59,268 nucleotides of DNA from SYIM01 sp039800205 (lineage in GTDB: Bacteria; Pseudomonadota; Gammaproteobacteria; Burkholderiales; Burkholderiaceae_E), in NCBI GenBank assembly GCA_039800205.1, contig JBDLRB010000084.1, forward strand, positions 1-59,268, given 5' to 3'. Position 1 is the stretch's first letter, and every line of letters starts with the position of its first letter. The notes under the pieces are model-generated. The model was given only the letters and a program-made list of their open reading frames with translations, made no database searches and was not told the origin of the DNA. This document shows positions 43,624-51,816 of this stretch, piece after piece. Position numbers and translations under genes: made by a program.

Positions 43624-44139
43624 TCAGAGCGGGCGGGTCTCGTCACGCTCGAGGGCGCGGCGCTGGGGCGCCGTCAGCATCCGCTCGATCAAGGGCCACA
43701 GCAGGCCGGCCGACAGACTGGGCAAGAAGTAGTGCAATCCCGGGAATGCGTCACCGGCGGCCATTCGGACGATCAGGTTGCAGGCCTGAGCCAGAAGAAA
43801 GAGGGGAAGCAGGTGCAGCATCCGTCCCGCAAGCCCGAACCAGGGCAGGCGCCGATGCAGGCTGATCGCGCCATAGGCCAGCAAGCTGTAGGCGAGGGCA
43901 TGCTGCCCCAGCAAAGCGGCCCCGTGAACATCCATCAAGAGACCAAAGCAGAACCCGATGCCGATGCCCACCAGCCTGGGCTGGGAGAGGCTCCAGAACA
44001 CCAGAACCATTGCGACAAAGTCGGGGACCGGCCAGTGCGCGTCCCAGGGCAGAAGATTGAGCAGGAAGGCAACGCCGAAACTGAAGGCAATGAATCCCCG
44101 GTTGGCGGGCAACAGCACGTCCTCGCGTCGACCGTTCAT
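43624..44139 (-). CDS. mreD: Rod shape-determining protein MreD
   Basis: Small inner-membrane protein of the Rod complex, 171 residues with five to six hydrophobic segments; signatures are FVAMVLVFWSLSQPRLVGIG (as VLVFWSLSQP) and GLLMDVHGAALLGQHAL. It bridges MreC and the synthases. Its ATG overlaps the mreC stop (ATGA). Sequence is weakly conserved in general, so the call relies partly on position. Confidence 0.92.
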   Translation of the reverse strand: MNGRREDVLLPANRGFIAFSFGVAFLLNLLPWDAHWPVPDFVAMVLVFWSLSQPRLVGIGIGFCFGLLMDVHGAALLGQHALAYSLLAYGAISLHRRLPWFGLAGRMLHLLPLFLLAQACNLIVRMAAGDAFPGLHYFLPSLSAGLLWPLIERMLTAPQRRALERDETRPL

Positions 44140-45032
44140 CGACCCGCTCCCCGACCCGGCGCGCGACGCTCCTGATCAAGCTCCGGCCGGAGCATCGGGT
44201 CGCGCCAAGGCTCCTGAAGGATCAGCAACATGCGCGTACGCTCGATCGCCGCGGCCGGTTCGATCCGTGCCAGGGTGAATGACGCACGCCGTCGATCGAC
44301 CGAACTGACGCGCCCCACGGGCAGCCCGGGCGGGAATACGCCGTCAAGGCCCGAGGTGACGATGGGATCCCCTTCCTGAATATCAATGGCCGCCGGCAGG
44401 TAGCGCAGTTCGAGCGCCCCGGCCCGTCCGGTACCGTACGCCAGCGCCCGGCTGCCATTCCGACGCAATTCGACGGAGAGCGTCTGGTTACGGTCGGTCA
44501 GCAGCGTCACCTCGGCGGCAAGCGGCAAGACGCGCGACACCTGACCGAGTACGCCGTCCGCATCGAGCACGGGCTGACCGGCCTGCACGCCATGCTGTTG
44601 GCCGCGATCGACCATCAAGCGGCGCGTGAAGGGGTCACGGGTTTCGTAGAGTACCTCTGCGACCACCGACGCCCCCACCCCGCGCTCGCGCATACCCAGC
44701 AGGCGGCGCAGTTGCGCATTCTCGAGCGCGATATGTGAAGCCTGCTGCATGAGCCGCGCCGCTGCGGTCTCCCGTTGACGCAGGCGCTCGACCTCGTCGC
44801 TCAGCTGACGGACATCACTCAGATGCAAGGCCAGGCCCGAGCCCAGATCGCGCGGCGCGAGCAGCACCCGCTGCACCGGAAACAGCACCGTCCCGATGGT
44901 CTGACGCACAGCCGCAAGCGCCGCATAGCGCGCATCGAGCACCAGCAGCACGATGGCAACGACGGCAAACAGGGCCAGCCGGACGTCGGCCGACAAGCCC
45001 TGGCGGAAAAATGGCGGCGGAGAACGGTCCAT
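44136..45032 (-). CDS. mreC: Cell shape-determining protein MreC
   Basis: Bitopic inner-membrane protein that activates PBP2. The ATG at 45032 (298 residues) starts MDRSPPPFFRQG, the usual N-terminus in this group, rather than the upstream ATG at 45083. A membrane helix (~17-37) precedes a coiled coil (~65-100, with VRQLSDEVERLRQRE) and the beta-barrel region containing RDPFTRRLMVDRG, GVLGQVSRVLP and LLTDRNQTLSVELRRNG. A Pro/Arg-rich end follows. Gap to mreB is 61 bases. Confidence 0.94.
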   Translation of the reverse strand: MDRSPPPFFRQGLSADVRLALFAVVAIVLLVLDARYAALAAVRQTIGTVLFPVQRVLLAPRDLGSGLALHLSDVRQLSDEVERLRQRETAAARLMQQASHIALENAQLRRLLGMRERGVGASVVAEVLYETRDPFTRRLMVDRGQQHGVQAGQPVLDADGVLGQVSRVLPLAAEVTLLTDRNQTLSVELRRNGSRALAYGTGRAGALELRYLPAAIDIQEGDPIVTSGLDGVFPPGLPVGRVSSVDRRRASFTLARIEPAAAIERTRMLLILQEPWRDPMLRPELDQERRAPGRGAGR

Positions 45033-45093
45033 CGCTTCAATGGTCCGGCAGGAGAAGCGCGCACCGGCCAGCGACCGGTACACGCATGGAAAA

Positions 45094-46137
45094 CTATTCG
45101 TTCGTGAAGATCAGCAGCTGCTTTTCGATGCGCTCGAGCGCCATGCCGCAACCGCGCACCACACAGGTCAGGGGGTCTTCGGCGATCAGCACGGGCAGCC
45201 CGGTCTCTTCGATCAGCAAGCGATCGAGATCGCGCAGCAGCGCCCCCCCGCCCGTGATCATGATGCCGCGCTCGGTGATGTCTGCGCCCAGTTCGGGAGG
45301 GGTCTGCTCAAGCGCGATCTTGACCGACGAGACAATCTGGTTGAGCGGATCGGTCAGGGCTTCCAGGATCTCGTTGGATGAGACCGTGAAACTGCGCGGA
45401 ATACCCTCGGACAGGTTGCGGCCCTTGACTTCCATCTCACGGACTTCGGAGCCTGGAAAAGCGGACCCGATCGTCTTCTTGATCATTTCGGCCGTGGGCT
45501 CGCCGATCAGCATGCCGTAGTTGCGGCGGATGTAGTTGATGATCGCCTCATCGAACTTGTCGCCGCCCACCCGGACCGAGCCCTTGTAGACCATGCCCCC
45601 GAGTGAAATGACCCCGACCTCGGTGGTGCCGCCACCGATGTCAACCACCATGGACCCGGAGGGCTCCGACACCGGCAAGCCCGCACCAATCGCCGCAGCC
45701 ATCGGTTCCTCGATCAGGTAGACCTGCGACGCGCCCGCGCCCAGCGCCGATTCGCGGATCGCCCGACGCTCGACCTGGGTCGAACCGCAGGGCACGCAGA
45801 TGATGATCCGGGGGCTGGGCGAGAACAGCCGGGATTCGTGCACCATCCGGATGAACTGCTTCAACATCTGTTCGGTGACCGTGAAGTCGGCGATCACGCC
45901 GTCCTTCATGGGGCGGATGGCCTCAATGCTGCCCGGTACCTTGCCCAGCATCTGCTTGGCTTCCTGACCGACCGCAGCGATCGTCCGCTTGCCACTGGGC
46001 CCGCCTTCCTGGCGAATCGCAACCACGGACGGTTCGTCCAGCACGATGCCCTTGCCCCGCACGTAAATGAGCGTGTTGGCCGTGCCGAGGTCGATGGCGA
46101 GATCGTTTGAGAAGTATTTTCTAAGGAACCCGAACAT
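45094..46137 (-). CDS. mreB: Actin-like rod shape-determining protein MreB
   Basis: Cytoplasmic filament organising the elongasome. 347 residues; the ATG at 46137 gives the canonical MFGFLRKYFSNDLAIDLGTANTL start (as MFGFLRKYFS and IDLGTANTL). Actin-fold loops: IEEPMAAAIGAGLPV, VDIGGGTTEVGVISLGG, GGDKFDEAII, and ITGGGALLRDLD. Upstream codons to 46284 are leader. It heads the operon and diverges from gatC across 255 bases. Confidence 0.97.
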   Translation of the reverse strand: MFGFLRKYFSNDLAIDLGTANTLIYVRGKGIVLDEPSVVAIRQEGGPSGKRTIAAVGQEAKQMLGKVPGSIEAIRPMKDGVIADFTVTEQMLKQFIRMVHESRLFSPSPRIIICVPCGSTQVERRAIRESALGAGASQVYLIEEPMAAAIGAGLPVSEPSGSMVVDIGGGTTEVGVISLGGMVYKGSVRVGGDKFDEAIINYIRRNYGMLIGEPTAEMIKKTIGSAFPGSEVREMEVKGRNLSEGIPRSFTVSSNEILEALTDPLNQIVSSVKIALEQTPPELGADITERGIMITGGGALLRDLDRLLIEETGLPVLIAEDPLTCVVRGCGMALERIEKQLLIFTNE

Positions 46138-46236
46138 AGGTCTGGTCCGTCCAGGGTCAGGAGGGTGCGCTGCAGAAGGCGCCGGCACCACGCCAGTGCG
46201 CCCGATCGGGATCGCCAGGCAGGCCGTGGCGCATCG

Positions 46237-46264
46237 TCGAAAGCCGAAGATGATACCGTATAAT
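46237..46264 (+). promoter_or_regulatory. Promoter of the gatCAB operon
   Basis: Perfect TATAAT at 46259-46264, with TCGAAA (four of six) at 46237-46242, spacer 16. It points to gatC, about 120 bases downstream. The -10 lies in ATACCGTATAAT, whose complement ATTATACGGTAT could also serve the divergent mreB operon. Confidence 0.6.
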
Positions 46265-46392
46265 CCTTCGCTCCCTGACGCCATCCAGGTTCATTTTCAG
46301 GAACCGGGTGGGCGCAGGATGCTCATGCTGGGGCCGGCGCCCATCCGCGAACCCCGGCCCGTCCCTTTCCCCAAGACACCCCGCCCGATCCC

Positions 46393-46683
46393 ATGTCTGA
46401 ACTGACCCCACAGGACATCGATCGCCTTGCAGCACTCGCCCGCATCGAAATCGATGCGTCGTCCACGCAGGCGATGCTCCACGACCTCCGGACCACGCTC
46501 GAACTGATCGATCAACTGCAAGCGGTCGATACGAGCGGCGTTCAACCGATGACCCACCCGGGCGATACGGTATTGCGACTGCGTGACGATCAGGTCACCG
46601 AGTCCGACCAGCGCGACCGCCTGCAGCGGGGCGCGCCGGCCGTCGAAGCCGGTCTTTATCTGGTTCCCAGGGTGATCGAATGA
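46393..46683 (+). CDS. gatC: Asp/Glu-tRNA amidotransferase subunit C
   Basis: Small stabilising subunit of GatCAB, which converts misacylated Glu-tRNAGln and Asp-tRNAAsn into Gln- and Asn-tRNA. 96 residues with the standard opening LTPQDIDRLAALARIEI, a helical middle, VDTSGVQPMTHP and the closing LRDD...VTESDQR and LYLVPRVIE. Its stop overlaps the gatA start by four bases (ATGA). Confidence 0.95.
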   Translation: MSELTPQDIDRLAALARIEIDASSTQAMLHDLRTTLELIDQLQAVDTSGVQPMTHPGDTVLRLRDDQVTESDQRDRLQRGAPAVEAGLYLVPRVIE

Positions 46684-48149
46684 ACCAGACTCGACCGTTC
46701 GAGCAACACTCGGTCGCCGAGCTGTCGACGCTGCTTCACACCGGCGCGGTCAGCGCCGAAGCCCTCGCGTCCTATTTCCTCGACCGGATCCAACGGGATC
46801 GATGCAACGCCTTCATTGACGTACAGCCTGAGCGCACCCTTGAAGCCGCGCGCGCAGCCGATCGCCGCCTGGCGCAGGGCGAGCGCGGCGCACTGCTGGG
46901 TGTGCCGGTGGCCCACAAGGATATCTTCGTCACCCGAGGCTGGCGGTCGACCGCGGGCTCGCGGATGCTGGCCGACTATGTGAGCCCCTTCGATGCCACA
47001 GTGGTCGATCGGATTGCACAAGCGGGGGGCGTGTGCCTCGGCAAGACCAACTGCGACGAGTTCGCGATGGGAAGCGCCAACGAGAACTCCCATTTCGGCG
47101 CCACTCGCAATCCCTGGGACCTTGCCGCGATACCGGGTGGCTCATCCGGGGGCTCCGCCGCGGCAGTCGCCGCCGGGCTGGCCCCCCTGGCGACCGGGAC
47201 CGACACCGGTGGTTCTGTACGGCAACCTGCGGCCATGTGCGGGCTGACGGGGATCAAGCCGACCTATGGGCGGGTCTCCCGCTATGGGATGATTGCATAC
47301 GCATCCAGCCTGGACCAGGGGGGCGCGTTGGGGCGAAGCGCGCACGACTGTGCAATCCTCTTGTCGGCGATGGCGGGATTCGACCCGCGCGACGCCACCA
47401 GCCTGCAGCATCCCGAAGAAGACTTCAGCCGGCTGCTGGGCCGACCGATCGAGGGACTTCGCATCGGGCTGCCCAGAGAATTTTTCGGCGAGGGGTTGGC
47501 GGCCGATGTCCGGACGGCGATCGACGCGGCCCTGGCGGTCCTCCAGGCCCAGGGGGCTGAGCTCATCGAAGTGTCACTCCCACGGGCTGCGCTGGCCATC
47601 CCGGCCTACTACGTCATTGCACCGGCCGAAGCCTCGAGCAACCTCAGCCGCTTCGACGGCGTGCGCTACGGCCACCGGGCGGCGGGCAGCCTGGACCTCA
47701 ACCAGCTGTACCGACGGACCCGTGCTGAGGGCTTTGGCGCCGAGGTCAAGCGACGCATCCTGATCGGCACCTACGTCCTGTCACAGGGCTATTACGACGC
47801 GTACTACCTCAAGGCCCAGCGCCTGCGTCGACTGATCGCCGAAGACTTCCAATCGGCCTTTCAACAGGTCGATGTGATCGCGGGCCCGGTGGCCCCGTCC
47901 GTTGCCTGGGATCTGGGCAGCCAGCTCGATGATCCGGTGGCCAACTACCTGGCCGACGTCTACACCCTGCCCGCCTCGCTGGCGGGTCTACCGGGACTCT
48001 CGATGCCGGTGGGTTTCGGTCGTCAGGGCCGGCCGGTCGGCCTGCAATTGATCGGGCCCTATCTCGACGAGGCGCGCCTGCTGCAGGTCGCTCATCACTA
48101 TCAGGGGCAGACCCGCTGGCACCTCGAACACGCGCCGGAGCCCCAGTGA
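46680..48149 (+). CDS. gatA: Asp/Glu-tRNA amidotransferase subunit A (glutaminase)
   Basis: Amidase-signature subunit releasing ammonia from glutamine for GatB. 489 residues. The Ser-cisSer-Lys triad is intact: Lys80 in GVPVAHKD, cis-Ser155 in PGGSSGGSAAAVA, and nucleophile Ser179 in DTGGSVRQPA. Further family blocks are TYGRVSRYGMIAYASSLDQGG (as YGRVSRYG and ASSLDQ) and PTLASLAGLPGLSMPVG, here seen as LAGLPGLSMPVG. Translation is coupled to gatC and to the lipoprotein gene downstream (GTGA overlap). Confidence 0.96.
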   Translation: MNQTRPFEQHSVAELSTLLHTGAVSAEALASYFLDRIQRDRCNAFIDVQPERTLEAARAADRRLAQGERGALLGVPVAHKDIFVTRGWRSTAGSRMLADYVSPFDATVVDRIAQAGGVCLGKTNCDEFAMGSANENSHFGATRNPWDLAAIPGGSSGGSAAAVAAGLAPLATGTDTGGSVRQPAAMCGLTGIKPTYGRVSRYGMIAYASSLDQGGALGRSAHDCAILLSAMAGFDPRDATSLQHPEEDFSRLLGRPIEGLRIGLPREFFGEGLAADVRTAIDAALAVLQAQGAELIEVSLPRAALAIPAYYVIAPAEASSNLSRFDGVRYGHRAAGSLDLNQLYRRTRAEGFGAEVKRRILIGTYVLSQGYYDAYYLKAQRLRRLIAEDFQSAFQQVDVIAGPVAPSVAWDLGSQLDDPVANYLADVYTLPASLAGLPGLSMPVGFGRQGRPVGLQLIGPYLDEARLLQVAHHYQGQTRWHLEHAPEPQ

Positions 48150-48595
48150 GTATTCGCTCACTTCACTGTTTTGTGATGCTCGGTCTGGTTCTGGCCTCGG
48201 TGGCCGGCTGCACCGGTCCGGGTCCCCTCCGCCCGATCGCCGAGCAGGCGGTCAGCCTGAACGGTCGCTGCGAGGGCACCGGGCAGACGGGCCTGCGTGA
48301 ATCCTCGGCGCTGACGGTCACCGCCAATACGGTTCGGGCCCTGTCCTGGCAGGTCGACGGCGGCCCGCGGGGCCAATGCCGATTTGATCTGGCCGATTTT
48401 CGTCAGACCCGATCCCGACCCCACATCGAACTCGCCGCGCGCAGCGGAACCGGCTGCCGCCTGATGATCTGGCGCGACCCCCGACACATTACGCTGAGCC
48501 ACGCCGGATGCGAGCGCCAGTGCCCGTCCGGACTGCTGGCCGATGCCTTGCCGGTGATCTTCGATCCCGTCAGCGGCGGCTGCGCGGCCAGCTGA
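48146..48595 (+). CDS. Predicted lipoprotein inserted between gatA and gatB
   Basis: 149-residue protein I do not recognise. The GTG start lies inside the gatA stop (GTGA). A hydrophobic signal segment (residues 7-21) ends in the lipobox VAGC with Cys22, so it is probably an outer-membrane lipoprotein. The mature part is small, with six cysteines (for example at CEGTG, QCRF, GCRLM, GCERQC and GGCAAS) that could form disulphides, and looks like beta-rich META/heat-shock-like domains, though no confident family match can be made by eye. A cell-envelope protein inside a tRNA-modifying operon is unexpected. Confidence 0.75.
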   Translation: MSIRSLHCFVMLGLVLASVAGCTGPGPLRPIAEQAVSLNGRCEGTGQTGLRESSALTVTANTVRALSWQVDGGPRGQCRFDLADFRQTRSRPHIELAARSGTGCRLMIWRDPRHITLSHAGCERQCPSGLLADALPVIFDPVSGGCAAS

Positions 48596-48635
48596 GACGC
48601 GTTCGACTCGCCATCGCCCCGTAGAGCCACCCATC

Positions 48636-50153
48636 ATGAGCGAACACCTTGAACCATCGAAATTTCTGATCAACCGGGCCGGTCGGTCCTGGGAGGTCGT
48701 GATCGGGCTCGAGACCCATGTGCAACTGGCGACCCATTCGAAGATGTTCTCAGGCGCTTCGACAGCCTTTGGCGCAGCCCCCAACACCCAGGCCTGCGCG
48801 GTGGATCTCGCCTTGCCGGGCGTGCTGCCGGTCGCCAACCGGGCCGCAGTCGAATGCGCCATCCGCTTCGGGCTGGCGATCGGTGCGCAGATCGCGCCCC
48901 GTTCGATTTTTGCCCGCAAGAACTATTTCTACCCTGACCTGCCCAAGGGCTATCAAATCAGCCAGTACGAGATTCCGGTGGTGGCCGGGGGCAGCATCGC
49001 CATCGCCTGGGCGCACGAGGGCGAGCACTTCGAGACACGGGTGGCGCTGACCCGGGCGCACCTCGAGGAAGACGCGGGCAAGTCATTGCACGAAGATTTC
49101 CATGGACAAACGGGGATCGACCTCAATCGCGCAGGCACCCCGCTCCTGGAGATCGTGACCGAGCCCGACATGCGCTCAGCCCGCGAGGCCGTCGCCTACG
49201 CCCGTGCGCTTCACGGACTGGTGGTGTGGCTGGGCATCTGCGATGGCAACATGCAGGAAGGGTCGTTCCGCTGTGATGCCAATGTGTCGGTCCGGTTGGC
49301 CGGCGCACAGCAACTGGGCACCCGCTGCGAAATCAAGAACCTCAATTCCTTCCGCTTTCTCGAACGGGCCATCGACTATGAAATCCGCCGGCAGATCGAT
49401 CTGATCGACGACGGCGGTCGGGTGGTCCAGGAAACCCGGCTCTATGACCCCGACCGGGACGAAACCCGATCGATGCGCAGCAAGGAAGACGCCCACGACT
49501 ATCGCTACTTCCCCGACCCGGACCTGCCGCCGCTGACCATTGATCGAGCGTGGGTCGACGCGGTCGCGGACGCGCTGCCCGAACTCCCCCAGGCGCGCAA
49601 AGCCCGGTATGTAGGTGAATACTCACTATCGGCTTACGATGCGACGACGATCACAGCCACCCGTTCGATCTCGGATTACTTCGAGGCGGTCCTGGCAAGC
49701 TTCGGCGCCGCACCCAGCGGCGCACAAGCCAAAGCGGCCGCCAACTGGGTGATGGTCGAACTGGCCGCCGCGCTGAACCGCGAAGACCGCGACCCGGCCG
49801 ACAGTCCGGTGCGGCCGGGCCAGCTGGCTCGCCTGATCCAGCGGATCGAGGACGGGACGATCTCGGGCAAGATTGCGCGCGAGCTGTTCGGGATCCTCTG
49901 GGCTGAACCGAGCGCCGACGACCAGGCGCCCGATCAGCTGATTGAGGCCCGGGGCTTGCGGCAGATCAGCGACTCCGGCGAACTCGAATCCATGGTCGAT
50001 GCAGTGCTTGCGGCCCACCCGAAATCGGTCGAGGAATTCAGGGCCGGCAAGGACAAGGCCTTCAATGCGCTGGTCGGTCAGGTGATGAAGGCCAGCCGCG
50101 GGAAAGCCAATCCCCAGCAGGTGAACGAGCTGTTGCGACGGAAGCTCGCCTGA
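48636..50153 (+). CDS. gatB: Asp/Glu-tRNA amidotransferase subunit B
   Basis: Kinase/transamidase subunit binding the tRNA. 505 residues with WEVVIGLETHVQLAT, CAVDLALPGVLPV, RKNYFYPDLPKGYQISQYE (as YFYPDLPKGYQISQ), HLEEDAGKS, DLNRAGTPLLEIVTEPD, QEGSFRCDANVSVR and the SKEDAHDYRYFPDPDLPP block. The C-terminal Yqey-like tail ends ASRGKANPQQVNELLRRKL. It starts 40 bases after the lipoprotein gene, breaking the usual tight A-B junction. Convergent with pyrE. Confidence 0.96.
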   Translation: MSEHLEPSKFLINRAGRSWEVVIGLETHVQLATHSKMFSGASTAFGAAPNTQACAVDLALPGVLPVANRAAVECAIRFGLAIGAQIAPRSIFARKNYFYPDLPKGYQISQYEIPVVAGGSIAIAWAHEGEHFETRVALTRAHLEEDAGKSLHEDFHGQTGIDLNRAGTPLLEIVTEPDMRSAREAVAYARALHGLVVWLGICDGNMQEGSFRCDANVSVRLAGAQQLGTRCEIKNLNSFRFLERAIDYEIRRQIDLIDDGGRVVQETRLYDPDRDETRSMRSKEDAHDYRYFPDPDLPPLTIDRAWVDAVADALPELPQARKARYVGEYSLSAYDATTITATRSISDYFEAVLASFGAAPSGAQAKAAANWVMVELAAALNREDRDPADSPVRPGQLARLIQRIEDGTISGKIARELFGILWAEPSADDQAPDQLIEARGLRQISDSGELESMVDAVLAAHPKSVEEFRAGKDKAFNALVGQVMKASRGKANPQQVNELLRRKLA

Positions 50154-50195
50154 TCGTCCGGGTCTGGCCGCGCCCGTACGGGGCCGGCGCCCTCG

Positions 50196-50948
50196 TCATT
50201 GGGCAGGTGGGATGCCGGAGGACGGGTGACTCCGCTCGCCATAGCGCGCCCGGTACGCGGCCACCTCGACAGCATGGTGCGCCAGATCGCCCGAGTCGCG
50301 CTCCAGGTAGGCAAGCAGATCGTCCAGGCAGGCAATCGCAATCACCGGAATGCCATAGCGCGCGGCCACGTCCTGCGTGGCCGAGTGCTCGCCGATCTCG
50401 CGATCGGTCCCGCTTCGCTCCTGCCGATCCAGCGCAATCAGTACGGCAACCGGCTGCGCGCCCTCGGCTCGAATCAGCTCGACCGATTCGCGTACCGATG
50501 TTCCCGCACTGATCACGTCATCGACGATCACCACGCGGCCCGACAAGGGCGCGCCCACCACGACGCCCCCCTCTCCGTGGTCTTTCGCCTCTTTCCGGTT
50601 GAAGGCGAACGGCACATTGCAGCCCTGCTGGGCCAGCGCGACGGCGGTCGCGCTCGCAAGTGTGATGCCCTTGTAGGCGGGACCAAACAGCATGTCGAAA
50701 CCGACCTCGCCCCGAGCCTGGGCCGCACGCAGCGTACGGGCATAAAAGTCGGCAACCCGGCCCAAGAGTTGACCGTCGTTGAAGAGCCCCGCATTGAAGA
50801 AGTAGGGCGACAGGCGACCCGCCTTGGTCAGAAAGCGGCCAAAGCGAAGAATGCCGGCGTCCAGCGCGAACCGGATGAAATCGGCGCGCAAGGCATCATC
50901 GTCTGCGCGGGTCGGAACAGCGTTCGAATCGCTCAACACACCCTCCAT
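50196..50948 (-). CDS. pyrE: Orotate phosphoribosyltransferase
   Basis: Converts orotate and PRPP to orotidine-5'-phosphate in pyrimidine synthesis; cytoplasmic. 250 residues from the ATG at 50948; a TTG at 50969 is the alternative. Motifs: LKAGRLSPYFFNAG-like segment (here TKAGRLSPYFFNAG), FGPAYKGITLA, FNRKEAKDHGEGG, and the PRPP loop VVIVDDVISAGTS. The C-terminus is about 25 residues longer than in E. coli. It is divergent from xth with 78 bases between the starts, an arrangement common in Burkholderiales. Confidence 0.95.
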   Translation of the reverse strand: MEGVLSDSNAVPTRADDDALRADFIRFALDAGILRFGRFLTKAGRLSPYFFNAGLFNDGQLLGRVADFYARTLRAAQARGEVGFDMLFGPAYKGITLASATAVALAQQGCNVPFAFNRKEAKDHGEGGVVVGAPLSGRVVIVDDVISAGTSVRESVELIRAEGAQPVAVLIALDRQERSGTDREIGEHSATQDVAARYGIPVIAIACLDDLLAYLERDSGDLAHHAVEVAAYRARYGERSHPSSGIPPAQ

Positions 50949-51012
50949 GGCAATCGGATCGGTCAACAATCAGCCGGGCGAAGCATACCGCCCCGCACGC
51001 GCGCCGGGCGAG

Positions 51013-51018
51013 TAAAAT
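51013..51018 (+). promoter_or_regulatory. TAAAAT -10-like element immediately before xth
   Basis: TAAAAT ends eight bases before the xth ATG at 51027, too close for a normal leader with a ribosome site; it suggests a leaderless transcript. No clear -35. Confidence 0.35.
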
Positions 51019-51026
51019 CCGGGGCC

Positions 51027-51809
51027 ATGGCCCGCATCGTCACGCTCAATCTCAACGGCATTCGCTCGGCCGCCCGCAAAGGCTGGGTGCAGTGGCTCGC
51101 TGCCCAGTCGGCCGATGTGGTGTGCGTCCAGGAACTGAAGGCCCAGGCGGGCGACCTCGACGAAACGCTCATCTCGCCCGCAGGCCTCACGGGCCACTTC
51201 AGCTTTGCCGAAAAAAAAGGCTACAGCGGGGTGGGTCTTTACAGTCGCCGCGCGCCGCGGGCCATCCGGCGGGGCTTTGGCGACGCCGAGTTCGACGCCG
51301 AGGGTCGCTACATCGAAGCCGATTTTGGCGATCTGGTCGTCGTCTCACTCTACGTACCATCGGGCTCAAGCTCGGACGAGCGCCAGCAGGCCAAATTCCG
51401 GTTCATGGCCGCCTTTGCCCCGCATCTGGCCACGCTCGCGCGGCGAGGCCAGCAGGTTGTGGTCTGCGGTGACCTGAACATCGCCCACCAGGAAATTGAT
51501 CTGCGAAACTGGCGCTCCAACCAGAAGAATTCGGGTTTTCTGCCCGAAGAACGGCAATGGCTGTCACAGGTCCTGGGCGGGCAGGGCTGGGTGGATGCCT
51601 ACCGAAGACTTCATCCGGAGTCGACCGACGACTGCTACACCTGGTGGAGCAATCGTGGGCAGGCCTGGGCCAAGAATGTCGGCTGGCGGCTCGATTACCA
51701 GATCGCCACGCCCGGGCTCGCCGATCGCGCGCGACAGGCCGGCGTCTACAAGGCCGAACGTTTCAGCGACCATGCACCGCTGACGATCGATTACGACATT
51801 CCGGTTTAA
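51027..51809 (+). CDS. xth: Exodeoxyribonuclease III / AP endonuclease
   Basis: Cuts DNA at abasic sites and has 3'-5' exonuclease and 3'-phosphatase activity, the step after a uracil glycosylase. 260 residues of the ExoIII/EEP fold: TLNLNGIRSA, QELK (Glu36), GYSGVGLYSR, VCGDLNIAH (Asp149, Asn151), WRLDYQIAT and SDHAPL (Asp248-His249). The ATG at 51027 is chosen over a long upstream frame that is antisense to pyrE. It may function together with the SMUG1 enzyme at 39700, though they are in different operons. The next gene starts eight bases later. Confidence 0.95.
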   Translation: MARIVTLNLNGIRSAARKGWVQWLAAQSADVVCVQELKAQAGDLDETLISPAGLTGHFSFAEKKGYSGVGLYSRRAPRAIRRGFGDAEFDAEGRYIEADFGDLVVVSLYVPSGSSSDERQQAKFRFMAAFAPHLATLARRGQQVVVCGDLNIAHQEIDLRNWRSNQKNSGFLPEERQWLSQVLGGQGWVDAYRRLHPESTDDCYTWWSNRGQAWAKNVGWRLDYQIATPGLADRARQAGVYKAERFSDHAPLTIDYDIPV

Positions 51810-51816
51810 GCAAGAC

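Noticed and set aside
50199..51026. Upstream open frame in phase with xth
   Set aside because: It is antisense to pyrE and unrelated to the ExoIII family; the ExoIII start at 51027 is canonical.
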